A DNA stretch of 38,664 nt from Candidatus Poribacteria bacterium (GCA_002709695.1 PAQF01000026.1:277396-316059); one strand, 5' to 3'; shown: positions 8,189-17,429, numbered from the stretch's first letter. Numbers and translations: made by a program. Notes: generated by a model not told the origin, from the letters alone.

Positions 8189-10345
8189 TCAAACCAATAA
8201 CCTGAAAATGATGATCAACAATATAACACCAGTTAAGATAACAAAAAGGTAATTCTGAATTACCCCCGTCTGGACTCTCCTAACTCTACCACCAAACTTC
8301 CATGTCACTCCAGCCACAGAATTAACCAAAAAATCGACGACTTTGTTATCAAAGAGACCAACTAGAAAAGCAACAATATAGTTCACAATAATTGCGACAA
8401 GATTGACCAAACCGTCCACTAGGTACTTGTCGATACCACCAAAAATTTTCGCACCAATAATAGTTGCCCGCACAATTATCCCATCATAGAATTCATCTAT
8501 AAAGTATTTGTTCCAAAGTATCCTATGCACACCTCTAAACTTATTAGCAATAGTTTCAGCCGAGAATGTTTTCCAATGATAAAACAAGGCTGAAAGCAGA
8601 ATTCCCAATCCCGCCACAAAAATTGACAACCCCATAGCAATGTTGTGAGCTGGACTATGCCCTTTGTGTGCTGTATGACTTGTCGAATCATGATGATCGG
8701 CAGAACCAGCAGCAGCATAAAGTACAAACTGATTGGCATGTTCAGGTGCTAGATGATTATGAACTTGCCCAGGTTGCTCAATATATTTCTTAACAGACCA
8801 TTTGTTAACTATTGGAAAAGACAAGACAGCTAATATAATCAAAGGGATAATCATTGATTTGGGCGATTCATGAGCATGCTCATACATTCCTTGATCTCGG
8901 GGTTGCCCCGTAAAAGTCAAGAAAATCAAACGAAACATATATAGTGCAGTGACTCCAGCCGCCACCAATGCCATGAAGAAAAGGATATAGTAGTGGGCAG
9001 AACCCGACTCCATTGCCCTCTCCAGTGTTGCACCAAGAACTTCATCCTTACTCCAAAAACCTGAGAAAAAAAACGGAACACCAGAAATTGACAAGGTCGC
9101 AATTAACATTGTCCAGAATGTAACTGGCATTTTATGACGAAGCCCTCCCATATTTCTCATGTCCTGCTCTGGAGGGATTCCATCTCGCTCAACAGGTTGA
9201 TCGCTATGCTCATCATCGTGGTGCCCATCATCATGATCGTTATGATGAACATGCAATGCATGAATAACACTACCAGATCCAAGAAACAGAAGCGCCTTAA
9301 AAAAGGCGTGTGTTGTCAAGTGAAAAAGTCCAGCGACATAACTACCCGCTCCTATCGCCAGCATCATATAACCAAGCTGGCTGACTGTTGAATAAGCAAG
9401 TACGCGCTTGATATCCCATCGAACAATGGCAATGGTCGCCGCGAAAATGGCAGTTATACCACCAACATAAGCAATGAACAACGAAGATACATCGGTCAAA
9501 ATTGGAAACATTCGGGCTGCAAGATATACGCCAGCAGCAACCATTGTTGCCGCATGAATTAGCGCACTAACAGGGGTTGGCCCCTCCATAGCGTCCGGTA
9601 ACCAAGTATGAAGCGGGAACTGGGCCGATTTACCTATAGCACCACAGAAAATTAGTATTCCAGCAATTGAAAGCCAAGTTAAATCACTAGATTCTAAATT
9701 ATTGACCAACTCAAAAATCCCATTTTCACCAAAAAGAGTAAATGTATGAAATTTAGTAAACAGCATCATCATACCGATGAACATTCCTACATCGCCAACA
9801 CGGGTTGTCAGGAACGCCTTTTTACATGCATTAGCAGCGGAATCTTTCTCGAACCAAAAACCAATCAGCAAGTATGAACAAAGCCCCACAAGTTCCCAAC
9901 CGATATAAATACCCAACAAATTATCAGCAACTATCAAAAACAACATTGAAAAAGAAAACAAGGAAAGATAAGCAAAAAAACGCGGATATCGTGGGTCTCC
10001 ATGCATATAGCCAATCGAGAAGATATGTACGAGACTACTAACAATTGTTACTACCAACAACATGATCGACGTTACACTGTCAAAAAGAAAACCCATCGGT
10101 AAGGATACATTATCAATTTGTATCCAATCAGTTGTGTGTGTTGAAGCTCCTGCGACCTTGTAGATGCTGGGATTACCAAGCACTTGCATAAATAGCAAAA
10201 ACGCACATGCAAACGCAATTAACATAGCGAAGGTCGAAATCAGATCCTGACGGCTTGATTTGCGACCCATCAAGGAGGAAATTGCGAAGAACGTGAATGA
10301 TGCAAGTGGGCAAATCAAAATAATAAAAATAAACGTTACGATCAT
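8189..10345 (-). CDS. nuoL: NADH-quinone oxidoreductase subunit L, with His-rich loops
   Basis: This 718-residue distal proton-channel subunit has the TM5 glutamate at about residue 151 in IGWELVGLCSYLLIG, Lys239 in KSAQFPLHTWLPDAMEGPTP and a second motif in DIKRVLAYSTVSQLGYMM. The C-terminal region contains the long lateral amphipathic helix and terminal anchor expected for NuoL. Two hydrophilic loops are unusually rich in histidine: residues 362-380 (HALHVHHNDHDD then GHHDDEH) and about 530-570. These may bind metal or simply be low-complexity inserts. It starts at ATG 10345 and is separated from nuoK by 20 bp. Confidence 0.95.
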   Translation of the reverse strand: MIVTFIFIILICPLASFTFFAISSLMGRKSSRQDLISTFAMLIAFACAFLLFMQVLGNPSIYKVAGASTHTTDWIQIDNVSLPMGFLFDSVTSIMLLVVTIVSSLVHIFSIGYMHGDPRYPRFFAYLSLFSFSMLFLIVADNLLGIYIGWELVGLCSYLLIGFWFEKDSAANACKKAFLTTRVGDVGMFIGMMMLFTKFHTFTLFGENGIFELVNNLESSDLTWLSIAGILIFCGAIGKSAQFPLHTWLPDAMEGPTPVSALIHAATMVAAGVYLAARMFPILTDVSSLFIAYVGGITAIFAATIAIVRWDIKRVLAYSTVSQLGYMMLAIGAGSYVAGLFHLTTHAFFKALLFLGSGSVIHALHVHHNDHDDGHHDDEHSDQPVERDGIPPEQDMRNMGGLRHKMPVTFWTMLIATLSISGVPFFFSGFWSKDEVLGATLERAMESGSAHYYILFFMALVAAGVTALYMFRLIFLTFTGQPRDQGMYEHAHESPKSMIIPLIILAVLSFPIVNKWSVKKYIEQPGQVHNHLAPEHANQFVLYAAAGSADHHDSTSHTAHKGHSPAHNIAMGLSIFVAGLGILLSALFYHWKTFSAETIANKFRGVHRILWNKYFIDEFYDGIIVRATIIGAKIFGGIDKYLVDGLVNLVAIIVNYIVAFLVGLFDNKVVDFLVNSVAGVTWKFGGRVRRVQTGVIQNYLFVILTGVILLIIIFRLLV

Positions 10346-10365
10346 GCTATATCTCTCGCTAACCC

Positions 10366-10710
10366 CTAGCCCTTTAAAGTATTGGTTTCGTCTGGACTGA
10401 TTGAATTAAATTCTCGATAGATCGACAGAATTATGGCTAAAAAAACTGCAGCCTCGGCAGCTGCTAACACAATCACGAATAAAGCCATAATTTGCCCTTC
10501 TATAGCCAAACTCACCTCTCCAGCACCTACAGTTGTCGGAGACTTAACAAAACGGGAGAAGGCTATAAAGTTAATGTTGCACGAGTTTAGCATTAACTCG
10601 ATCCCCATCAATATAGTAATTGCATTTCGGCGTGTTAGCACCGCAAAAACACCAAGCGTGAAAAGGATAGAACTGATTAATAAGTAATGTTCAAGAGTTA
10701 TATTAGACAC
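10366..10710 (-). CDS. nuoK: NADH-quinone oxidoreductase subunit K
   Basis: This 114-residue, three-helix subunit has the NuoK pattern MGIELMLNSCNINFIAFSR with its membrane-embedded glutamate in helix 2, and AAAEAAVFLAIILSIYR in helix 3 with a second glutamate. These form the central proton path of complex I. The start is GTG at 10710, sharing its first base with the nuoJ stop (TAGTG), so translation is coupled. It is slightly longer than the usual 100 residues because of an extended loop after helix 2 and a hydrophilic tail. Confidence 0.93.
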   Translation of the reverse strand: MSNITLEHYLLISSILFTLGVFAVLTRRNAITILMGIELMLNSCNINFIAFSRFVKSPTTVGAGEVSLAIEGQIMALFVIVLAAAEAAVFLAIILSIYREFNSISPDETNTLKG

Positions 10711-11225
10711 TACTCCTGTTCCTCTGCGCGTGAAATAAATACCGCTCCAATTAAGGCAATCAAAAGAATAATTGAAGCGACCTCAAACGGTAGCAAGAAC
10801 TTCTTCTGCAAAATCGCTATGCCAATTTGCTCAACAGTACTATCCGATGAATCAACAACCTCTGATAAGACATTCCACGGTGTCTCAAAAGTAAGCAACA
10901 ATAGTACAGCTAAGAGTGCTGAAGAAACGAAAATCCCTCCAAACATCTGCCACATGCTCACCTCAATGCTAACCTTCATTACAAGTTTGCTGCTCGTCAT
11001 CAATACCCCAAACAAAATAAGTACTAGAATCCCACCAACGTAAACAATTACCTGTGTGGCAGCTAAAAAATCAGCTTGCAGGAAAACGTAAAGACCAGCA
11101 ACAGAGAAAAGCGTCACCATCAAGGAAAAAGCCGCGTGCACAACGTTAGGTAAGGTCACAACAGCTAATGCAGACACCACAGTTAATAAAGCAAACAAAT
11201 AAAAAACAAACTCAGAAACTTCCAT
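10710..11225 (-). CDS. nuoJ: NADH-quinone oxidoreductase subunit J
   Basis: A 171-residue membrane subunit with five helices. It shows the NuoJ/ND6 pattern LPNVVHAAFSLMVTLFSVAG, then FLAATQVIVYVGGILVLILF, the helix containing the pi-bulge linked to conformational coupling. It lies between nuoI and nuoK in the standard order and overlaps nuoK by one base. Length is normal and no anomaly is seen. Confidence 0.92.
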   Translation of the reverse strand: MEVSEFVFYLFALLTVVSALAVVTLPNVVHAAFSLMVTLFSVAGLYVFLQADFLAATQVIVYVGGILVLILFGVLMTSSKLVMKVSIEVSMWQMFGGIFVSSALLAVLLLLTFETPWNVLSEVVDSSDSTVEQIGIAILQKKFLLPFEVASIILLIALIGAVFISRAEEQE

Positions 11226-11266
11226 GAATCATCTTCCTTCACAACACCCATTGTTTCGCACAACCA

Positions 11267-11911
11267 TTATTTATACAATTCCGGTTTTACAAAACTGTAA
11301 TTGAGGTTGGCTCGGTCAAACTCAGAATATTCGATGCCTTGCAAGGTGTCAACCATTGTCAAACATTCAGTGGGACAAACTTCAGTACATAGACCGCAAT
11401 ACATACATAGCGCCATATCAATATCAAACCGATCCATATAGAAAGTAACCTTCTTACGTTCGACGATCCGATCAACATCATTACTCGAAACTTTCCTAGT
11501 CTGCCCCGTTGGTACTGTTTGGTTAATAGTAATTTCTGTATCAGGTTCGATTTTTTTTGTGTCCCCTTCAACAATCCCAATAATCTGTTTTCTATCCTTG
11601 AGGTGGACGACATTCATACTTTCCCATAATTTCGCACCGCGACCACCTGAAGGTTTTCGCGAATCAATATAGATACAATCAACCGGACAAATTTGCGCGC
11701 ATTTATTGCAAACGATACAGTCTTCAACACGATTGTGCAACTGACCGCGATTCCCAATTGGAATTTCACGGTAATTATCTTTCCTCTCAAACTCATATTG
11801 ATACGGATATTGGTGCGTTACACGTGGCTTGAACATCTGTTTAAAGGTAATCACCATCCCAACCAAAACCGTATAGACACCAACATATATATTTGAAATG
11901 TATCCAACCAT
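11267..11911 (-). CDS. nuoI: NADH-quinone oxidoreductase subunit I (two 4Fe-4S ferredoxin), with an insertion
   Basis: The subunit relays electrons through clusters N6a and N6b to N2. Numbering from the ATG at 11911, the first cluster motif is CIVCNKCAQICP (Cys65, 68, 71, 75) and the second CMYCGLCTEVCP (Cys149, 152, 155, 159). The stretch between the motifs is about 73 residues, whereas E. coli NuoI has about 28, so an extra charged segment of roughly 45 residues lies here. The frame is open to a TTG at 11920, but the AGAGG ribosome-binding site directly abuts that codon, so ATG 11911 is the better start. An N-terminal helix precedes the FKPRVTHQYPY segment. Confidence 0.93.
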   Translation of the reverse strand: MVGYISNIYVGVYTVLVGMVITFKQMFKPRVTHQYPYQYEFERKDNYREIPIGNRGQLHNRVEDCIVCNKCAQICPVDCIYIDSRKPSGGRGAKLWESMNVVHLKDRKQIIGIVEGDTKKIEPDTEITINQTVPTGQTRKVSSNDVDRIVERKKVTFYMDRFDIDMALCMYCGLCTEVCPTECLTMVDTLQGIEYSEFDRANLNYSFVKPELYK

Positions 11912-11935
11912 AAAAATCAACCTCTTTTCAATTAT

Positions 11936-13195
11936 CTAGCTCGACGGCACTGGAGTAGTTTCTCGTTTGGTTCCCGAAACACCTTTGAACACTTGCTTCA
12001 AAAGGATAAAAACCGCGATAACTATAACAACTAAACTAGGCCCTAAGCTTTTCATATCCATCGTATCGGCCCCAAAAATCAACATCCAGATCCCAACACC
12101 GAGGATATTAAAGAACGAAACAGGAATCAGGTATTTCCAACACAAATTCATCAATTGATCCACTCGTAACCTTGGTAGGGTCCAACGAATCCACATCATA
12201 ACAAATACGAGAAAGAGCGTTTTGAAAACAAAACCTGGTAACCCACCGAGTATATCTATTCCTGGTAGAACACCTTGCCATCCGCCAAGAAAAAGCGTGA
12301 CCGCAATAGCACAGACAGCGAACATATTGGCATACTCAGCAATGAAAAAGAGAGCAAAACGCATGCCACTGTACTCAGTATGAAAACCGGCGACCAACTC
12401 AGATTCAGCTTCAGGAAGGTCAAAAGGAGTGCGATTGACTTCAGCAATAGCTGAAATAAAGAAAACGAAAAAAGCAATAAAACTAAACGGTGTCCGGAAA
12501 ATCAACCAACTATGAAGCCCACCATCCTGTTGGTCAACAATGCCTTGCATATTAAGTGTTTGTACCACCATAATCACGGACAGAATCGACAAACCAACTG
12601 GGATTTCATAGCTAACCATTTGAGCCGCCGACCGCAAAGAACCAAGAAGAGACCATTTGCTGTTCGATGCCCAACCAGCCATAATTATGCCAATAACTAT
12701 AACAGAAGATACGGCCAAAATGTAGAAGATGCCAATATTGAGATTGCTAACAATAAAAACATACCGCTCATCACCCAAATCTATCGCACCAAAAGGTATA
12801 GCAACAAAAGCCGCTAGCGAAAAACAAACAATAATATAGGGAGCCAGACGGAATAGGACTCTATCACCGTATGGAGGAATTAGATCTTCCTTAAAGAGCA
12901 ATTTCACACCATCTGCCAAGGTTTGCAGAATACCCCAAGGGCCAACTCTCATCGGTCCAGTTCGATCTTGAATAAAAGCGGAGACTTTCCTTTCAGCTAA
13001 AACCAATACAAGAGGAATTAATGGGACAACCCCCACGAAAATCCCACAGGCAGTAATCATGGCAAGTAGTTGTTCGTATTCTTCAAGAAACGCCGGTAAA
13101 GGGGGGAGAATCTCTAGCAGCAAGCCAGCCAGTGGTTTGCTTGAACCAACCGTTACTTCAGACAAATTACCAAAAATACCAAAAAACTGTCGCAT
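11936..13195 (-). CDS. nuoH: NADH-quinone oxidoreductase subunit H
   Basis: This 419-residue membrane subunit forms part of the quinone chamber. Family marks are AERKVSAFIQDRTGPMRVGP, GVKLLFKED, the charged loop EVNRTPFDLPEAESELVAGF and GMRFALFFIAEYANMF. It is longer than the 325-345 residues of well-known homologues: about 45 residues precede the conserved first helix, and a short polar tail follows. ATG 13195 is used, but an ATG at 13060 (Met46) would give a more typical N-terminus. The gene follows nuoD directly, where most operons carry nuoE, nuoF and nuoG. Confidence 0.93.
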   Translation of the reverse strand: MRQFFGIFGNLSEVTVGSSKPLAGLLLEILPPLPAFLEEYEQLLAMITACGIFVGVVPLIPLVLVLAERKVSAFIQDRTGPMRVGPWGILQTLADGVKLLFKEDLIPPYGDRVLFRLAPYIIVCFSLAAFVAIPFGAIDLGDERYVFIVSNLNIGIFYILAVSSVIVIGIIMAGWASNSKWSLLGSLRSAAQMVSYEIPVGLSILSVIMVVQTLNMQGIVDQQDGGLHSWLIFRTPFSFIAFFVFFISAIAEVNRTPFDLPEAESELVAGFHTEYSGMRFALFFIAEYANMFAVCAIAVTLFLGGWQGVLPGIDILGGLPGFVFKTLFLVFVMMWIRWTLPRLRVDQLMNLCWKYLIPVSFFNILGVGIWMLIFGADTMDMKSLGPSLVVIVIAVFILLKQVFKGVSGTKRETTPVPSS

Positions 13196-13257
13196 TTTCT
13201 GTTTTGACTCTATAAATAGCTTAAACGAAATCCAAAAAAATCACGGACACAGAAAGC

Positions 13258-14436
13258 TTATCTGTCAATTTCTCCCATAACAATGTCAATACTACCAATG
13301 ATCGCGATAATGTCCGCAACCATCAACCCCTTACTTAATTCTTGCAATGCGCTTAATGCCGTAAAACAGGGTGATTTAGCCTTTAGGCGGACAGGCTTAA
13401 CACTACCATCACTGACAATATAAAAACCGAGTTCCCCTCGCGGAGCCTCGCTTCGGTCAAATATTTCACCAGCTGGTGGGCGCACAGCTTTGTATTGTGC
13501 CATAATCGGACCTTCAGGAATCTTCTGATTGAGAATCTGCCGAATAATTCTAACAGATTCTTTCATTTCGTCCATGCGGACTTTATACCGATTCCAACAA
13601 TCCCCAAGAACAGCACCAATTCTAGGAATATCATGGCCAATAGGAACATCAAAATCAAACCGATCATAAATAGAATAAGGTTCATCCTTCCGCAAATCCC
13701 ACTTCTTGCCTGCACCACGCAAATTAGGTCCTGTTATACCATAGTTGATTGCCATATCTTCATCCAGAACAGCGACTTTAACTGTACGTGCGATAAAAAT
13801 CTTGTTTTCTGTTAACAACGTATTGTACTCATCGACCTTCGGCTCAAAATAGTCAATAAAGTTTTTTACATGATCCAGCCAATTGGGAGGCATATCCCTC
13901 GACACACCACCAATCCGGATATAATTATAAGTCAAACGTGCACCGCAAATCTCTTCAAAAAGTAAAAGGATCTCCTCACGGTCACGGAACGCATACAAAA
14001 ACGGTGTAAAAGCTCCGATATCCATACCATAAGTACCAAAGGAAAGGAGATGACTCGCAATGCGATTCAACTCCCCAACGAGAACACGCAAATACTCAGC
14101 CCTTTCAGGCACTCCAGAAAACTTTTCATCAGCGGCCATCATCTTTTCGACAGCAAGACAGAACCCCCAATTTTGATTCATGGCCGAAATATAATCCATC
14201 CGGTCAGTAAATGGAATAATCTGTGGATAGGATAAATTTTCGGCGTGTTTTTCAAAACACCGGTGTAGATAACCAATATGCGGGATGGCCTCACGAACGA
14301 TTTCACCATCAAGTCTCAACTCCAACTTCAGAACACCATGGGTACTCGGATGCTGAGGCCCCATGCTAAGGACCATCTCATCTGAGAATGGTTGGACTTC
14401 AATAAACTTGCTTTCTTCTGTTGCCATCGATATCAT
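13258..14436 (-). CDS. nuoD: NADH-quinone oxidoreductase subunit D (49 kDa)
   Basis: A 392-residue hydrogenase-like subunit that lines the quinone site. The N-terminal GPQHPSTHGVLKLELRLDGE contains the quinone-binding His, followed by HIGYLHRCFEKHAENLSY and DRMDYISAMNQNWGF with the conserved Tyr. The C-terminus IIGSIDIVMGEIDR is the standard ending, and the gene is separate from nuoC. It starts five bases after the nuoC stop; a second ATG at 14427 is possible. Length is normal. Confidence 0.95.
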   Translation of the reverse strand: MISMATEESKFIEVQPFSDEMVLSMGPQHPSTHGVLKLELRLDGEIVREAIPHIGYLHRCFEKHAENLSYPQIIPFTDRMDYISAMNQNWGFCLAVEKMMAADEKFSGVPERAEYLRVLVGELNRIASHLLSFGTYGMDIGAFTPFLYAFRDREEILLLFEEICGARLTYNYIRIGGVSRDMPPNWLDHVKNFIDYFEPKVDEYNTLLTENKIFIARTVKVAVLDEDMAINYGITGPNLRGAGKKWDLRKDEPYSIYDRFDFDVPIGHDIPRIGAVLGDCWNRYKVRMDEMKESVRIIRQILNQKIPEGPIMAQYKAVRPPAGEIFDRSEAPRGELGFYIVSDGSVKPVRLKAKSPCFTALSALQELSKGLMVADIIAIIGSIDIVMGEIDR

Positions 14437-14441
14437 CCAGT

Positions 14442-14927
14442 CTAATACGGAACTTTCATTCCTCGATATATATCAGGTTCCTTATAATTCTTGCGTAATG
14501 GATACCCTTCCCAATCGTCCGGTAACAAAATCCTTCTAAGGTCACTATGCCCCTCAAAAACAATACCAAACAGATCATAAGCTTCACGCTCATGCCAATT
14601 CGCGGTTTTCCAGATATTCTCTACCGTTGGCAAATGGGGATTTTCCTTCGATACAACGGCTTTGATTGGAACCTTGTGCAGATGAACATCCGAGAAAAGA
14701 TGATAAACAACACTTAAATTCTCATCTTCAGGACTGAGATCCAAACCACTGAGACACATCAGCATGTCAAAAGCCAAACGTTCATCATCATACAAATATC
14801 GGCAAATTACATCAACTGAGGCAGGATCTACAAGGATACACGAATCATGAACAGCATCCGCTTCAAACGGTGATATCTTTTCACCGAATTTTTCGCAAAG
14901 CAACCCTTGAATTTCTTCGATTATCAT
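14442..14927 (-). CDS. nuoC: NADH-quinone oxidoreductase subunit C (30 kDa)
   Basis: The 161-residue product carries the 30-kDa signature WHEREAYDLFGIVFEGHSDL followed by RRILLPDDWEGYPLRKNY. It is a peripheral-arm subunit that packs against NuoD. The family is often slightly longer; the N-terminal part here is short but shows the expected alternating fold. It starts with ATG 14927, 29 bp after nuoB. Confidence 0.93.
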   Translation of the reverse strand: MIIEEIQGLLCEKFGEKISPFEADAVHDSCILVDPASVDVICRYLYDDERLAFDMLMCLSGLDLSPEDENLSVVYHLFSDVHLHKVPIKAVVSKENPHLPTVENIWKTANWHEREAYDLFGIVFEGHSDLRRILLPDDWEGYPLRKNYKEPDIYRGMKVPY

Positions 14928-14956
14928 CTTAAATTTAGCAGTTGGACTCGACTTTG

Positions 14957-15505
14957 TTAACCAGTTTTGAAGAGCTTTTGCAGGAAAGGTACGGTGGCAG
15001 GACCGCTTCTAGTTTGTTCTCGAATCTTCTCTTGTAACTTCATTAGCCCTTCAAGTACGGCCTCAGGACGTGGTGGACAACCAGGCACATAAACATCGAC
15101 TGGAATAATCCTATCAACACCTTTCAGCACATGATAACCATGTTGCCAGTATGGACCACCACTTGTTGCACAACTCCCCATTGAAATCACGTATCTAGGT
15201 TCTGGCATCTGCTCATAAAGGCGAACAATTCGAGTCGCCATTTTCAATGTGACAGTACCCGAAACAATAATTAGGTCTGATTGTCTCGGGCTAGCCCGCG
15301 GAACACCAGCGCCAAAACGATCAAGATCAAAATTAGATGCAGCTGTCGCCATAAATTCAATTGCACAGCAGGCGAGTCCAAAAGTCATTGGCCAAAGCGA
15401 GGACTCCCTAGCCCAATTAGCAACAGCATCAATTGAGGTAACGATAATGTTTTTATCGAAATTTTCATCACTAACAAGATTGATAGGCTGATTTTGTTGT
15501 TGCAT
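14957..15505 (-). CDS. nuoB: NADH-quinone oxidoreductase subunit B (cluster N2)
   Basis: This 182-residue subunit ligates the terminal cluster N2, which hands electrons to quinone. Ligands are visible as the tandem Cys46-Cys47 in [13 protein letters not shown], Cys112 in [13 protein letters not shown] and Cys143 in [11 protein letters not shown]. It starts three bases after nuoA with AGGAG upstream. Length and motifs are typical. Confidence 0.95.
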   Translation of the reverse strand: MQQQNQPINLVSDENFDKNIIVTSIDAVANWARESSLWPMTFGLACCAIEFMATAASNFDLDRFGAGVPRASPRQSDLIIVSGTVTLKMATRIVRLYEQMPEPRYVISMGSCATSGGPYWQHGYHVLKGVDRIIPVDVYVPGCPPRPEAVLEGLMKLQEKIREQTRSGPATVPFLQKLFKTG

Positions 15506-15508
15506 TAC

Positions 15509-15913
15509 TTATGTCTTCTCCTCTTGCACAGATTGAATTGACCGAATCCACTCCAAATCACCTTTTGCCCAAACATAAGCAAGGCCAACCAGAAGAATCA
15601 GGATGAAAACAAACATCTCACCAAAGGCAAGAATACCAGCCCCATCCTCAATTAATTTCCTAAAGACGACCCCCCAAGGAAACAAAAACACAATCTCAAC
15701 ATCAAAAATTAAAAAAATTAACGCAATGACGTAAAAGCGGGTATTAAATTTAATTCGGGTATCGCCAATTGGCTCTTCACCACATTCATATGGCATTTCT
15801 TTTTCTATCGAGGGAAGCCTAGTCTGAAGAAACCGGGAGAGAATTAAGTTTATGGCTACAAATACAAAGCCTCCTATCAGGATTAGGAGAACATTTGCAA
15901 AATTAAATAGCAT
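15509..15913 (-). CDS. nuoA: NADH-quinone oxidoreductase subunit A
   Basis: This 134-residue, three-helix subunit has the signature MPYECGEEPIGDTRIKFNTR, then FYVIALIFLIFDVEIVFLFP. The long loop with its Cys contributes to the quinone site. It is the first gene of the nuo operon. ATG 15913 lies about 30 nt after the predicted transcription start, with AAAGG upstream. Confidence 0.95.
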   Translation of the reverse strand: MLFNFANVLLILIGGFVFVAINLILSRFLQTRLPSIEKEMPYECGEEPIGDTRIKFNTRFYVIALIFLIFDVEIVFLFPWGVVFRKLIEDGAGILAFGEMFVFILILLVGLAYVWAKGDLEWIRSIQSVQEEKT

Positions 15914-15949
15914 CCAATATACAGCCTTTTCAAAAAAATCTCAGCTATG

Positions 15950-15979
15950 ATTATATACTACCAACTACCTGTTTGTAAA
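15950..15979 (-). promoter_or_regulatory. Predicted nuo operon promoter
   Basis: On the minus strand TTTACA (15974-15979), 18 bp and TATAAT (15950-15955) precede nuoA, with a predicted start near 15943. It fills most of the 91-bp gap after the LamG protein gene, so nuo need not depend on readthrough from the upstream operon. Confidence 0.7.
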
Positions 15980-16004
15980 CAATAAAGATTCCTATTATCG
16001 ATAC

Positions 16005-17429
16005 TTAGTCAAACTCACCACTGCACTTACGACAAACAATATAGAATTGCATGTCATCGGTCTGAGCATGTTGTTTGATGAGATCAACGGCAACCTGCGG
16101 AAGTTCCCCCGAACACTTCGGACATTTATATAGCGATCCTTCAGTTTTGGGGACTTCATCTATATTACCAACAATATTGCGCCAATAATTAAATTCCCAA
16201 GGAATTTCTGTCTTTACGCCCTGAGCAATATCATAGCCATGGCGAATTAATCTTTGATACTCTAATAATTCAACAGATTCGAAATGATACTGGAATTCTT
16301 CAGAGATTTCAAGGCCCTTTTTGGCAGAGAAATTCTGCCTAATTTGGTTTTGACTTAGGATGTTATCATAGATACTTAACTCATCAAGAATACCTCCATA
16401 TCGGAAGTACCCCCTAGGGCTAGAACCAATAACCAAGTCTCGTTCATTTGTCATACTTGTGCTAGAAACATGCTGTGTACCAGCATGTTCACCATCCTTA
16501 TAGAAAAATACTGTCTCTCTATCACGGACTACAGCAATATGAACCCATCTATTAGGAACCAAGACCCGATCCGAATAAACACAAGTATACCCACGTTCGT
16601 TTTCAACACCCCCAACACATAATTGGATTGTTCTATTGCCCAATGCAGAAAATTGATAATTAAGAGGATCCCGCTTGGTAACGATAATATCTGAGCGGCC
16701 ATTCCAATAAATCCAAGCACATAATGTCATGTGACCTTCTAAACTCAGACTTTTGTGATGTGGTATAATTATCCGATTTTTTTTTCTGCCACTGAACCTC
16801 AAACCACCACGTATTTTCCCCTGAGCCACCCTTGGGTTACCATCGATTTTACCATGATTCTCTCCCCACACATCTCTAAGCGTCTGGCCTCTAATACTAG
16901 CTAGATCAAAAGACCAGTGGCTCACCAAATTATCAGTTACCATAGCAGTAGTTTTTTCCCAATCACTAGCTTCTTCTTCCAATTGCCTTGCAATATTGTG
17001 AGATTTGGCAATCTGTGTACTTCGGGAATGAAGAACTTCCTCTGTCACGTTGGCAACAAAAAAGCAATCACGAATTCCCACCTTCCACAAATCAAGCAAG
17101 GTAATCATTGCACGTAGGTTGCCATCCGGGCGCTGTCTAGCAATCACTGCTAATACTAAACCTGTATCTTTCGTCCGGCTAACGAAACATTCATAGACTG
17201 GATATTCAGGAGGAAGAAGGGTTCGACTCTTATGAAGGAGGGGAGCATAGTATTTACAGTTTTGATCGCATCCAGGAATCTTAGCCCGCTTAGTACGACA
17301 ACACTCTGGACAAATAACAATATTATTCAACGCAGGACATGTACGTTTACCATTCTCAGACCCACAGCTACGGCACCGGACTCTTTTAATTCGTAACCGA
17401 TGTTTTCTAAATGGATCGGATCTACGCAT
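16005..17429 (-). CDS. Zinc-ribbon protein with central LamG/concanavalin-like domain
   Basis: The 474-residue protein has no signal peptide. The N-terminus is Cys-rich (Cys19, 22, 31, 40, 43, 44, 54, 58), giving one or two probable zinc knuckles. Residues about 80-125 contain ITLLDLWKVGIRDCFF, which recalls an uncharacterised region found in some SEC-C/zinc-ribbon proteins with a VDLWCLGVKDAF-type motif. Residues about 168-370 form a Laminin_G_3-like lectin fold: LVSHWSFD at the start, RGGLRFSG, HMTLCAWIYWNG, RWVHIAVVRD, VFFYKDGE and GILDELSIYDNILSQNQI at the end. The C-terminus has a CPKC...CRKC zinc ribbon (Cys436, 439, 466, 469). A LamG domain between zinc elements in an apparently cytoplasmic protein is odd. 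It is the last gene of the crystallin-flotillin unit, 11 bp after the flotillin gene. Confidence 0.75.
   Translation of the reverse strand: MRRSDPFRKHRLRIKRVRCRSCGSENGKRTCPALNNIVICPECCRTKRAKIPGCDQNCKYYAPLLHKSRTLLPPEYPVYECFVSRTKDTGLVLAVIARQRPDGNLRAMITLLDLWKVGIRDCFFVANVTEEVLHSRSTQIAKSHNIARQLEEEASDWEKTTAMVTDNLVSHWSFDLASIRGQTLRDVWGENHGKIDGNPRVAQGKIRGGLRFSGRKKNRIIIPHHKSLSLEGHMTLCAWIYWNGRSDIIVTKRDPLNYQFSALGNRTIQLCVGGVENERGYTCVYSDRVLVPNRWVHIAVVRDRETVFFYKDGEHAGTQHVSSTSMTNERDLVIGSSPRGYFRYGGILDELSIYDNILSQNQIRQNFSAKKGLEISEEFQYHFESVELLEYQRLIRHGYDIAQGVKTEIPWEFNYWRNIVGNIDEVPKTEGSLYKCPKCSGELPQVAVDLIKQHAQTDDMQFYIVCRKCSGEFD

Noticed and set aside
11614-11796. Minus-strand frame inside nuoI with Cys residues, and a similar one at 11359-11613
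   Set aside because: These are alternative-frame readings of the NuoI ferredoxin codons; the NuoI frame carries both intact cluster motifs.
13196-13257. Possible remnants of nuoE, nuoF or nuoG between nuoD and nuoH
   Set aside because: The gap is only 62 bp and shows no coding similarity; the genes are absent here, not decayed in place.
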